From contig UQFW01000013.1 in the NCBI GenBank assembly GCA_900540405.1, positions 1 through 26,369 on the forward strand: 26,369 bases of DNA, written 5' to 3'. Shown here in pieces: positions 15,299-21,525 of this stretch. Each line of letters begins with the position of its first letter. Positions within the stretch are counted from its first letter, which is position 1. The DNA is from Candidatus Avelusimicrobium faecicola (GTDB lineage Bacteria; Elusimicrobiota; Elusimicrobia; Elusimicrobiales; Elusimicrobiaceae). A program made the position numbers and the translations under genes. Under the pieces are notes generated by a model, which saw only the letters and a program-made list of their open reading frames with translations, did no database searches and was not told the DNA's origin.

Positions 15299-15643
15299 AT
15301 GCTTATTAAACTGATTCGTTCTTTTAGTTCCGCCCACCACTTGCCCGGCTATAACGGCCAATGCCGCCAACTGCACGGGCACACTTGGAAAGCCGTTTTT
15401 ATCATAGAGGGCCCCATTCAGCCCAGCGGCATGGTGTGCGATTTTAAGGTGGTTAAAAAACTGTTGGACGACAACCTGCCCGACCACCGCTTGCTCAACG
15501 ATATTTTGCCCAACCCGACGGCGGAATTATTGGCGGAGCATTTGTTTAAGCACATCGGGGAGGAGCTTAAAAAATTGAATTTAACCTTAAAAACATTGGA
15601 AATTTGGGAGAGCGACAATGCCGCAGCCATTGCTCAAAATTAA
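15299..15643 (+). CDS. queD: 6-carboxy-5,6,7,8-tetrahydropterin synthase
   Basis: Turns 7,8-dihydroneopterin triphosphate into 6-carboxytetrahydropterin, the second step to queuosine. The 114-residue T-fold protein shows the active site: zinc-binding His in SSAHHLPG (13/14) and HGH (His26, His28), the catalytic Cys22 four residues before the HGH motif, DFKVVK, DHRLLND (catalytic Asp-His) and a C-terminal Glu (EIWES) for pterin anchoring. Cys22 marks it as the true QueD, in contrast to the paralogue at 17559. A GGAGAG site precedes the ATG, which abuts the previous stop. The last 26 bp overlap queE. Confidence 0.93.
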   Translation: MLIKLIRSFSSAHHLPGYNGQCRQLHGHTWKAVFIIEGPIQPSGMVCDFKVVKKLLDDNLPDHRLLNDILPNPTAELLAEHLFKHIGEELKKLNLTLKTLEIWESDNAAAIAQN

Positions 15644-16211
15644 CGAGATTTTCTACTCCATTCAAGGGGAAGGCCGCCATACGGGTATGCCGGCGGTGTT
15701 TGTGCGTTTAAGCGGTTGCAGTATGGGTTGCCCGTGGTGCGACACCAAATACGCCCAAGCCGCGTTTACGGAAATGTCCCCCGCCCAAATAGTGGCGCAA
15801 GTGCAAAAATATCCGTGTAAAAACATCATTATTACAGGCGGGGAACCCACCGAGCAGGATTTGCTCCCCCTGTTGCAAACGCTTAAACAAAACGGCTATC
15901 AAATCCACCTGGAAACCAACGGCTACAAAGATACGGACGTCAGCCTGTTTGATTTTATTACCGTTTCCCCCAAGCGTTATGTCAGCCCGCAAATGTTGCA
16001 AAAAGCGGACGTCATTAAACTGGTGGTGGGCCAAGAAACCGACCTGGCCGATTTACAAAACTATTTTGCGTACCATAACCAAAAAACACAAATTTATCTT
16101 CAACCCGAAAGCAACAAACAGGAGAATATAGACCTATGCGTAAAAATAATCAAACAAAATCCGTTTCTGCGTTTAAGCCTGCAAACGCACAAAATGGCAA
16201 ACATCCGCTAA
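15618..16211 (+). CDS. queE: 7-carboxy-7-deazaguanine synthase (radical SAM)
   Basis: Radical SAM enzyme that contracts 6-carboxytetrahydropterin to 7-carboxy-7-deazaguanine, the next step after QueD. The 197-residue protein begins KINEIFYSIQGEG and has the cluster motif C-x3-C-x2-C at Cys34, Cys38, Cys41 (GCSMGCPWCDT), the SAM-binding TGGEPT, and the conserved LETNG and VSPKR. The canonical cluster spacing contrasts with the expanded one of E. coli QueE. The start lies inside queD behind GGGAGAG, and the 3' end overlaps folE by 76 bp. queC and queF are not in the window. Confidence 0.94.
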   Translation: MPQPLLKINEIFYSIQGEGRHTGMPAVFVRLSGCSMGCPWCDTKYAQAAFTEMSPAQIVAQVQKYPCKNIIITGGEPTEQDLLPLLQTLKQNGYQIHLETNGYKDTDVSLFDFITVSPKRYVSPQMLQKADVIKLVVGQETDLADLQNYFAYHNQKTQIYLQPESNKQENIDLCVKIIKQNPFLRLSLQTHKMANIR

Positions 16212-16756
16212 CGCAAGAAAAAATTTTGCAAAACCTGCGGGAAATCCTCGCCTATATCGGCGACGACCCGGACAGAGAAGGGTTGCAGGAAACCCCCTTG
16301 CGCATTTTACGCAGTTGGCAAAAACTTTTCGGCGGCTACCAAATGAAACCGCAGGACGTCTTAAAAACCTTTACGGAAGGCTCTTGCGAAGAAATGGTGG
16401 TCTTAAAAGATATAGAATTTTATTCCACTTGCGAACACCACTTACAGCCGTTCTTCGGCACCATTAGCATTGGGTATCTGCCCAAAGGCAAAGTATTGGG
16501 GATTTCCAAACTGGCGCGGCTAGTAGAAGTATACGCCCGCCGTTTGCAAATACAGGAAAAACTGGTGGCGCAAATTGCCGATAGCTTAATGGAAACCTTA
16601 CAGCCTTACGGCGTAATGGTGGTATGCAAAGCCAAACACTTGTGCATTAGTTCGCGCGGGATTGAAAAGCATGACGCCGTCATGGTGACCAGCGCCATAC
16701 GCGGGGCTTTCAAAAAGTTGGAAGTCCGCAGTGAATTTTTGGAAATGATTAAATAG
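16136..16756 (+). CDS. folE: GTP cyclohydrolase I
   Basis: Converts GTP to 7,8-dihydroneopterin triphosphate, the shared first intermediate of folate and queuosine. The 206-residue protein has the zinc ligands Cys99 and His102 (STCEHHLQPF) and Cys170 (KHLCISSRG), plus GDDPDREGLQETP, LGISKLARLVEVYARR and SAIRGAF. The ATG at 16136 has GGAG 11 nt upstream. The conserved region starts about residue 25, so the coding region must begin inside queE; the first 25 residues are non-conserved and arise from the overlap. Its place between queE and folP lets one transcript supply both branches. Confidence 0.95.
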   Translation: MRKNNQTKSVSAFKPANAQNGKHPLTQEKILQNLREILAYIGDDPDREGLQETPLRILRSWQKLFGGYQMKPQDVLKTFTEGSCEEMVVLKDIEFYSTCEHHLQPFFGTISIGYLPKGKVLGISKLARLVEVYARRLQIQEKLVAQIADSLMETLQPYGVMVVCKAKHLCISSRGIEKHDAVMVTSAIRGAFKKLEVRSEFLEMIK

Positions 16757-16764
16757 GGGAGTTT

Positions 16765-17562
16765 ATGACTAAACCTCTTTTAATGGGTATTGTAAACGCT
16801 ACGCCGGATTCTTTTTACGACGGCAACCCGCAAAACAATCTGCAAACCTTGCTGGCTAAATGCAAGGATTATGCAGAGGGCGGCGCCGATATTTTTGATA
16901 TTGGCGGAGAGTCCACCCGCCCGGGCGGAACGCCCGTCCCCGCGGAAGAAGAAAAAAGCCGCGTACTGCCTTTAATCCGCGCGGTGCGCCAAGCGTGGCC
17001 CCAAATCCCCGTTTCTTTGGATACGGTTAAAATCCCAGTGGCCGAAGAAGGCTTAAAAGCCGGCGTTAGTATAATTAACGACGTAAGCGGCACGCCGGAT
17101 ACGGAAATGTTCAAACTGGTACAGCGTTTTAACGCGCAGATTGTGGTTATGCACACGCGCGGCACGCCGCAAACCATGCAAACCCTTACGGATTATAAGG
17201 ATTTACTCGGCGAAATTAAAGAATTTTTGGCGCAGAAAATCGCGCAAGCGCAAAGTTGCGGCCTAACCAAAGAGCAAATTATCATTGACCCCGGCTTTGG
17301 GTTTGCCAAAACGCGCGGGCAAAATTACGAATTATTAAAACATTTGGACGTTTTCAAAACCTTGGGCGTGCGGATGCTGATTGGGCTTTCGCGCAAAACC
17401 TTTTTAAGCCAAAAGCGCGAAGGCGCCCCCAAACGCAAAGCCCAAACGCTGGCGGCCAATTTGGTGGCCCTTCAGCACGGGGCAGATATTCTGCGCGTGC
17501 ATGACGTAAAAGAAACCCGCAAAATTATGAATTTTTATCAAGAATTACAGGAGGCCAAATGA
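16765..17562 (+). CDS. folP: Dihydropteroate synthase
   Basis: Condenses 6-hydroxymethyl-dihydropterin pyrophosphate with p-aminobenzoate; the target of sulfonamides. The 265-residue TIM barrel has all signature loops: GIVNATPDSFYDG (8-20), DIGGESTRPGG, SLDTVK, IINDVSG, VVMHTRGTPQTMQ, IIDPGFGFAKT, LIGLSRKTFL and a C-terminal LRVHDVKET. GGGGAG precedes the ATG, 8 bp after folE. The stop overlaps the start of the next gene by 4 bp (ATGA), indicating coupling. No insertions are seen in the sulfonamide-binding loops that I can recognise. Confidence 0.95.
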   Translation: MTKPLLMGIVNATPDSFYDGNPQNNLQTLLAKCKDYAEGGADIFDIGGESTRPGGTPVPAEEEKSRVLPLIRAVRQAWPQIPVSLDTVKIPVAEEGLKAGVSIINDVSGTPDTEMFKLVQRFNAQIVVMHTRGTPQTMQTLTDYKDLLGEIKEFLAQKIAQAQSCGLTKEQIIIDPGFGFAKTRGQNYELLKHLDVFKTLGVRMLIGLSRKTFLSQKREGAPKRKAQTLAANLVALQHGADILRVHDVKETRKIMNFYQELQEAK

Positions 17563-17918
17563 GCATTGTTTATTTAACCCAGTGCGGTTCTTTTCATGCC
17601 CGGCACGGGCACGGCGGAACCCTGAACGAAGAAATCCACTCCCATAATTTCCATTACGAAATTACCTTTCACGGCCACACCAACGCAGAAGGATATTTGT
17701 TGGATTTCCGCGATTTGGCCGACATCTTCAAACTGGAGCTGGAAAGCAGTTTAGAAGGGCGCGACCTGGGCACCTTTTTGCGCCGCCCCACCACCGAGGC
17801 CCTGGCGATATGGATGTTCAACCGCATTAAAGAACGCCTGCCGCACTTATACAGCGTAAAAGTAAGCGAAGAACCCGACCGCTGGATAGAATACCGCGGA
17901 GAGGAAGAAAACGCCTAA
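17559..17918 (+). CDS. PTPS-family enzyme with Glu active site (PTPS-III-like), probable FolB replacement
   Basis: A 119-residue T-fold protein related to QueD. Zinc-type histidines are seen at FHARHGH (His13/16) and His27/His29 in EEIHSHNFHYEI. Where QueD has Cys four residues before the HGH motif, this protein has Asn23, and Glu24 stands three residues before His27. E-x2-H-x-H is the signature of PTPS-III enzymes, which cut dihydroneopterin triphosphate directly to 6-hydroxymethyl-dihydropterin and replace FolB. LLDFRDL and PTTEALA are also present, and the end (SEEPDRWIEY) carries the pterin-anchoring Glu. HSH instead of HGH is unusual. It lies exactly where folB would be expected, between folP and folK, with ATGA and TAATG overlaps on both sides. 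Family is certain; function is inferred from motif and context. Confidence 0.82.
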   Translation: MSIVYLTQCGSFHARHGHGGTLNEEIHSHNFHYEITFHGHTNAEGYLLDFRDLADIFKLELESSLEGRDLGTFLRRPTTEALAIWMFNRIKERLPHLYSVKVSEEPDRWIEYRGEEENA

Positions 17919-18415
17919 TGCCGCAAGCGGTTTTAGGGCTTGGCAGTAATATTGCCCCTGCCAAAGAGCATTTGGATAAAGCCGTGGAGGCCCTTTCCAA
18001 CCTGGGCACGGTGAAAGAGGTTTCCCCGTATATCCTATCCAAACCGGAGGGCTTTGCCAACCAGCCGGATTTTGTAAACGCGGTGGTCATTTTAAGTACG
18101 CCGTATCCGCCGGCGGCGCTACTGCGCAAATTAAAGGCGCTGGAAAAACAGCTCGGCCGTACGCCCACGTTTAAGAACGGCCCGCGCGTGATTGACCTGG
18201 ATATTTTATTTTATGACCAAATAGAATTTTTTGATGACGACGACGAATATATGCTGATTATCCCCCACCCGCGTTTACAGGAAAGGGAATTTGTATTAAA
18301 GCCGCTTTCGTACCTGCTGTCCGACTACATCCACCCCAAACTGCACAAGCCGGTGGTGCAGTTATACCGGGAACTTATGAAGCGTAAAGGCAAGCCGGAT
18401 TGCAGAATATTGTAA
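17918..18415 (+). CDS. folK: 6-hydroxymethyl-7,8-dihydropterin pyrophosphokinase (HPPK)
   Basis: Transfers pyrophosphate from ATP to 6-hydroxymethyl-dihydropterin, giving the FolP substrate. The 165-residue protein has LGLGSNIAPAKEHL (7-20), FANQPDFVNAVV, LKALEKQLGR, the catalytic GPRVIDLDILFYD with two Asp for Mg2+, and IPHPRLQEREFVLKPL. A run of four Asp (FFDDDDEY) sits between the last two motifs. The start overlaps the previous stop as TAATG. This is the last pterin gene; the next start is 34 bp on with its own strong ribosome site and no terminator between, so read-through into the OmpA-like gene is possible. Confidence 0.94.
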   Translation: MPQAVLGLGSNIAPAKEHLDKAVEALSNLGTVKEVSPYILSKPEGFANQPDFVNAVVILSTPYPPAALLRKLKALEKQLGRTPTFKNGPRVIDLDILFYDQIEFFDDDDEYMLIIPHPRLQEREFVLKPLSYLLSDYIHPKLHKPVVQLYRELMKRKGKPDCRIL

Positions 18416-18449
18416 AATATAGTTAGACCTTACAAAGGAGAATCACACC

Positions 18450-19142
18450 ATGAAGAAAGCCGTATTATTAGTAGCAGTTTCTTTGTGTCTGGCCGCCTGC
18501 CATTGTGAAAGACGCACCACAGGCACCCCCTGCCGCAAAGCCGCTTGCCAAGCCGCTAACGCTTGCACCCAAAACTGCAAAAGCTGTGCTTGCATAAAAA
18601 CCGTGGCGCAAGAAGCCGCCCGCCAAGCATTAGAAGAACGTGACGCCCAGCGCGAAGCCGAACTGCGCGAACGCGAAGCCGCCCAACGCGCCGAAGAAGA
18701 ACGCCTCGCGGCCGAAAAAGCCCAGCGCGAAGCCGCCGCCCAACAGGAAAAAGATTTTTCCCAAATGGCGGACGTCCGCACCAACACCCCCAATAAAGTG
18801 GTGGTCAACTTCAAAAACCCCATCCGCTTTGCGTGGGACAGCGAACAAATCAAACCCGTTTCCAACAAACAGTTGAGCCAAACGGCCCGCATTTTGAAAA
18901 AATATCCGAACCACCACATTACGGTTGTGGGATATTCCGACTCTACCGGCGACAAAGCCTATAATAAAGACTTGTCCGAACGCCGCGCCAAAGCGGTGGC
19001 GGATGCGTTAATCAGAAAAGGTGTGCCGGAACAAAATGTATCTTATAAAGGTTTGGGTGCTACCAACTTTGTAGCCACCAACAAAACCGCCAAAGGCCGC
19101 GCCGCCAACCGCCGCGTGGAATTGGAACTGACGGCTAAATAA
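18450..19142 (+). CDS. OmpA-domain lipoprotein with Cys-rich linker and coiled coil
   Basis: A 230-residue outer-membrane lipoprotein. The signal peptide ends in the lipobox LAAC, with lipidated Cys17. Next comes a 30-residue stretch with seven more cysteines (19, 28, 33, 39, 43, 46, 48), then an Ala/Glu/Arg-rich helix about 50-100 that should form a coiled coil, then the OmpA C-terminal domain (about 110-230). Its peptidoglycan-binding features are GYSDSTGD and the LSERRAKAV motif. It is Pal-like in purpose: tethering the outer membrane to the wall. AAAGGAG precedes the ATG, and a terminator follows. The Cys cluster is not a usual part of this family. Confidence 0.9.
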   Translation: MKKAVLLVAVSLCLAACHCERRTTGTPCRKAACQAANACTQNCKSCACIKTVAQEAARQALEERDAQREAELREREAAQRAEEERLAAEKAQREAAAQQEKDFSQMADVRTNTPNKVVVNFKNPIRFAWDSEQIKPVSNKQLSQTARILKKYPNHHITVVGYSDSTGDKAYNKDLSERRAKAVADALIRKGVPEQNVSYKGLGATNFVATNKTAKGRAANRRVELELTAK

Positions 19143-19160
19143 ACCGTTGCTGTTTTTGAA

Positions 19161-19192
19161 AAACTGGGCTTTTTAATAGGCCCAGTTTTTTT
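19161..19192 (+). terminator. Rho-independent terminator after first OmpA lipoprotein
   Basis: CTGGGC, a T-rich loop, GCCCAG and a run of T residues, starting about 20 bp after the stop codon. Confidence 0.9.
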
Positions 19193-19261
19193 GTGTCTAA
19201 AAACGCCCCATAAAGCGGAATTTTCCGGTAAGAAAAATTTTCTTTTTTTCAATTTTCCCCT

Positions 19262-19291
19262 TTGTGCGGCGGGCAATAAATAAAGTAAAAT
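19262..19291 (+). promoter_or_regulatory. Promoter for second OmpA lipoprotein
   Basis: TTGTGC (19262-19267), an 18-bp spacer and TAAAAT (19286-19291). It lies after the preceding terminator, so the second lipoprotein has its own transcript with a leader of about 28 nt. Confidence 0.5.
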
Positions 19292-19326
19292 ATAAAAGTA
19301 GTTTTATTTTACAAGGAGAGCTATTC

Positions 19327-19962
19327 ATGAAGAAAACCATTCTGATTTGCAGCATTTGCGCGCTGTTGGCTTCCGCTTGCACCACTCCGGGCAAACGGAC
19401 GGCTTGGGGCGCGGCCGGCGGTGCCGCCGTGGGCGCGGCCGCGGGTGCTATTATTTCCCACAGCACGGGCGGTAAGAGCGGGCAAGGCGCCGTTTACGGG
19501 GCTTTGGCCGGTATGGCCGCGGGCGGCTTGTTGGGCAACTATTATGACAAACAAGCCAAAGAATTGGCCGCCATTGCCGAAGTGGTAAAAGGCGATAACG
19601 GGATTCAGGTATTCCTGAAAAACGATATTTTGTTCCAAACCGGCAGCAGTGAACTGTCCGCCGATGCCATGCAAACGCTTACGGACCTCAACCGCGTACT
19701 TAAAAAATACCCCAAAAACCGCATTGTGGTACAAGGGTATACCGATTCTACCGGCTCTGATGCCATTAACAACAAACTGTCCAAAGCGCGCGCCAAAGCG
19801 GTGTACGATTTCTTGTTGGGCAGCAATTTGAGAACCAAAAGCATTTCCTATGTAGGCTATGGCTCCTCTAACCCGATTGCCAGCAACCGCACGGCCGCCG
19901 GGCGCGCCGCCAACCGCCGCGTAGTATTAGCCATTACCGCTAACGAAAAAGACTTGCAATAA
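19327..19962 (+). CDS. OmpA-domain lipoprotein with glycine-zipper segment
   Basis: A 211-residue outer-membrane lipoprotein starting at the ATG at 19327, which has AAGGAGAG upstream; the longer in-frame start at 19264 would destroy the signal peptide. The signal ends in LLASAC, a usable lipobox. Residues about 27-75 are a glycine zipper (AAGGAAVGAAAGAI, GALAGMAAGGLLG), which can insert in or pack against membrane. The OmpA C-terminal domain follows (about 90-205) with GYTDSTGSDAINNKLSKARAK-type peptidoglycan-binding residues and AAGRAANRRV. This is the YiaD-like arrangement. It is a paralogue of the preceding gene, but its N-terminal half is different. Confidence 0.92.
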   Translation: MKKTILICSICALLASACTTPGKRTAWGAAGGAAVGAAAGAIISHSTGGKSGQGAVYGALAGMAAGGLLGNYYDKQAKELAAIAEVVKGDNGIQVFLKNDILFQTGSSELSADAMQTLTDLNRVLKKYPKNRIVVQGYTDSTGSDAINNKLSKARAKAVYDFLLGSNLRTKSISYVGYGSSNPIASNRTAAGRAANRRVVLAITANEKDLQ

Positions 19963-19983
19963 TTTTTTATTTCAAGTATTTTG

Positions 19984-20013
19984 AAAACCCCCCGGTTTAC
20001 CCGGGGGTTTTTA
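19984..20013 (+). terminator. Rho-independent terminator after second OmpA lipoprotein
   Basis: CCCCCGG, loop TTTAC, CCGGGGG, then TTTTT. Confidence 0.92.
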
Positions 20014-20174
20014 TGTTTTTAGGGGAATTTACAGGGAATTTTTTACCGCATTTTTATCCGTTAAACCTATGCAAAAGTTTGCCCAAAACCCCGGCTTTGC
20101 GGCCGCTTTTGCCCGGCCGGAAACGGCCCCCCAAATACCACATAAATTTATTTCTATATTCCGTCTAAATTTGC

Positions 20175-20180
20175 TATTCT
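20175..20180 (+). promoter_or_regulatory. -10-like TATTCT 7 nt before an ATG (leaderless-type start)
   Basis: TATTCT ends at 20180 and the next gene's ATG is at 20188. Only TTTATAT lies between, with no ribosome site. The spacing is the same as before the genes at 5893 and 14558. The -35 is unclear. Confidence 0.4.
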
Positions 20181-20187
20181 TTTATAT

Positions 20188-21033
20188 ATGAAAACGCTGG
20201 GACCAGAACAATTAAAAGCACTGCTTAAATTAATAGAAACCGAATCGGACGAATATACGGAACTGCTCCGCCCGGAGCTGGCCGCCGCCGTAAAGGATAA
20301 CCCCGCCCGCGTACAGCAAGCGTTAGACAGTGCTTTTAATTTGTCCGTACCCTCCAAGGTGCGCCACACGCTGGAAGAAATCTGCTGGGATAATTTAAGC
20401 GAGCAAATGGCGGCATTCGCCGGCAAAATCAACCCGGATTTGGAAGAAGGGCTTTGGATTTTGGCCCGCTTTGTTTCCCCCGCCGCCACCCGCGGAGAAA
20501 TTACCCACAATTTGGATAATTTGGCCCAGCAAATGCGCGCCGCCCTCTTAAACACTACCGATTTATCCGGCGCCGCCGAAGTGTTAAGCAAATACTTTTT
20601 TAACAGTTTGCGCTTTGTGGTTTTACCTGCCAATTTGGATATTAAAGACATTTCCTTCGGCCGTTTTTTGGTTAAACGCCGCGGCTCCAGCCTGTGCATG
20701 GCGTGTTTATACCAAACCATTGCCCAACGCTATGGGTTGGAATGTAATTTGGTGGATTTAGCCGGGCGTATTTTGGTGCATTTGCAAGCGCACTCCACGG
20801 AGCAAAATTTGTTTATAGACCCGCTGGATAAAGGCAAAATCCTTTCCGTACAGGATTGCAAAGATTATATTTTATCGCGCGAAATTAAATGGAACGAAAA
20901 CTTTTTTGCTCCCTTGTCCTCCCGTACCATTATCCGCCGGTTTATTGCCAATATGATTTATGTGCTTAATAAACTGCGCGACGAACGCCGCTTAAAATAT
21001 TTGCGTAATTATTTAGAAATTATCAAAAATTAA
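20188..21033 (+). CDS. SirB1-like transglutaminase-fold protein
   Basis: A 281-residue cytoplasmic protein. The N-terminal half is helical. The middle (about 110-225) matches the SirB1/transglutaminase-like core: SGAAEVLSKYFF, the FLVKRRGSSLCMACLYQTIAQRYGLECNLVDL block, and FIDPLDKGKILSVQDC. Cys170, His198 and Asp211 are in the order of a transglutaminase Cys-His-Asp triad. However, the His of the usual PGHFL segment is replaced here (AGRILVHL), so activity is uncertain. The function of SirB1-type proteins is poorly defined. There is no Shine-Dalgarno site before the ATG. NfeD begins 13 bp after the stop. Confidence 0.72.
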   Translation: MKTLGPEQLKALLKLIETESDEYTELLRPELAAAVKDNPARVQQALDSAFNLSVPSKVRHTLEEICWDNLSEQMAAFAGKINPDLEEGLWILARFVSPAATRGEITHNLDNLAQQMRAALLNTTDLSGAAEVLSKYFFNSLRFVVLPANLDIKDISFGRFLVKRRGSSLCMACLYQTIAQRYGLECNLVDLAGRILVHLQAHSTEQNLFIDPLDKGKILSVQDCKDYILSREIKWNENFFAPLSSRTIIRRFIANMIYVLNKLRDERRLKYLRNYLEIIKN

Positions 21034-21046
21034 CGGAGGTGTTCCT

Positions 21047-21472
21047 GTGACTTACTACATCTACTTAATACTGGCCGTATGTTGCTTCATCGGCGAGTTA
21101 TTTTCTATGGAATTTTCCCTCGCGTGTGTGGGGATTGGTTTACTGGGCTCCTCGCTCACGGCGTGGCTGGGCGGCAACATCTGGTGGCAGGTAGCCGTAT
21201 TTATTGTAGTAGCCGGCGGTGCCTGGATAGGCGTTCGTCCGTTTGCCTTAAAACACTTGTACGGCCGCTCCAAACACATCCAAACCCCGGCGGAGGCCGT
21301 CATCGGCCAAGAAGCCCTGGTGGAAACGGATATTGACCCGCAAAACGGTTCCGGCCGCGTAAAAGTGGGCGGAGAAAGCTGGAAAGCCACCGCCGCCAAG
21401 CCGCTATCCGCCGGCACGGTGTGCGTGGTGGAAAAGTTGGACGGGGTCACCTTAACCGTACGCCCCAAATAA
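21047..21472 (+). CDS. nfeD: NfeD family membrane protein, short form
   Basis: A 141-residue protein with hydrophobic segments over about 3-20, 25-42 and 46-65, then a soluble OB-fold domain (about 80-141: VIGQEALVETDIDP, GRVKVGGESWKATA, VCVVEKLDGVTLTV). This is the short NfeD form lacking the N-terminal ClpP-like protease. It starts with GTG at 21047 behind ACGGAGGTG, a near-perfect ribosome site. NfeD proteins pair with SPFH/stomatin proteins, and the SPFH gene follows 53 bp later. They are thought to help organise membrane microdomains or membrane-protein quality control. Confidence 0.9.
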   Translation: MTYYIYLILAVCCFIGELFSMEFSLACVGIGLLGSSLTAWLGGNIWWQVAVFIVVAGGAWIGVRPFALKHLYGRSKHIQTPAEAVIGQEALVETDIDPQNGSGRVKVGGESWKATAAKPLSAGTVCVVEKLDGVTLTVRPK

Positions 21473-21525
21473 TTTGTAAAAAGCCGTAAGCGCCGTCAGG
21501 CGTATTTCAATTCAAGGAGAACACC

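Noticed and set aside
14500..15300. A preQ1 or THF riboswitch before queD/folE
   Set aside because: There is no untranslated leader long enough before the operon, and queD and folE are internal genes with only a ribosome site in front.
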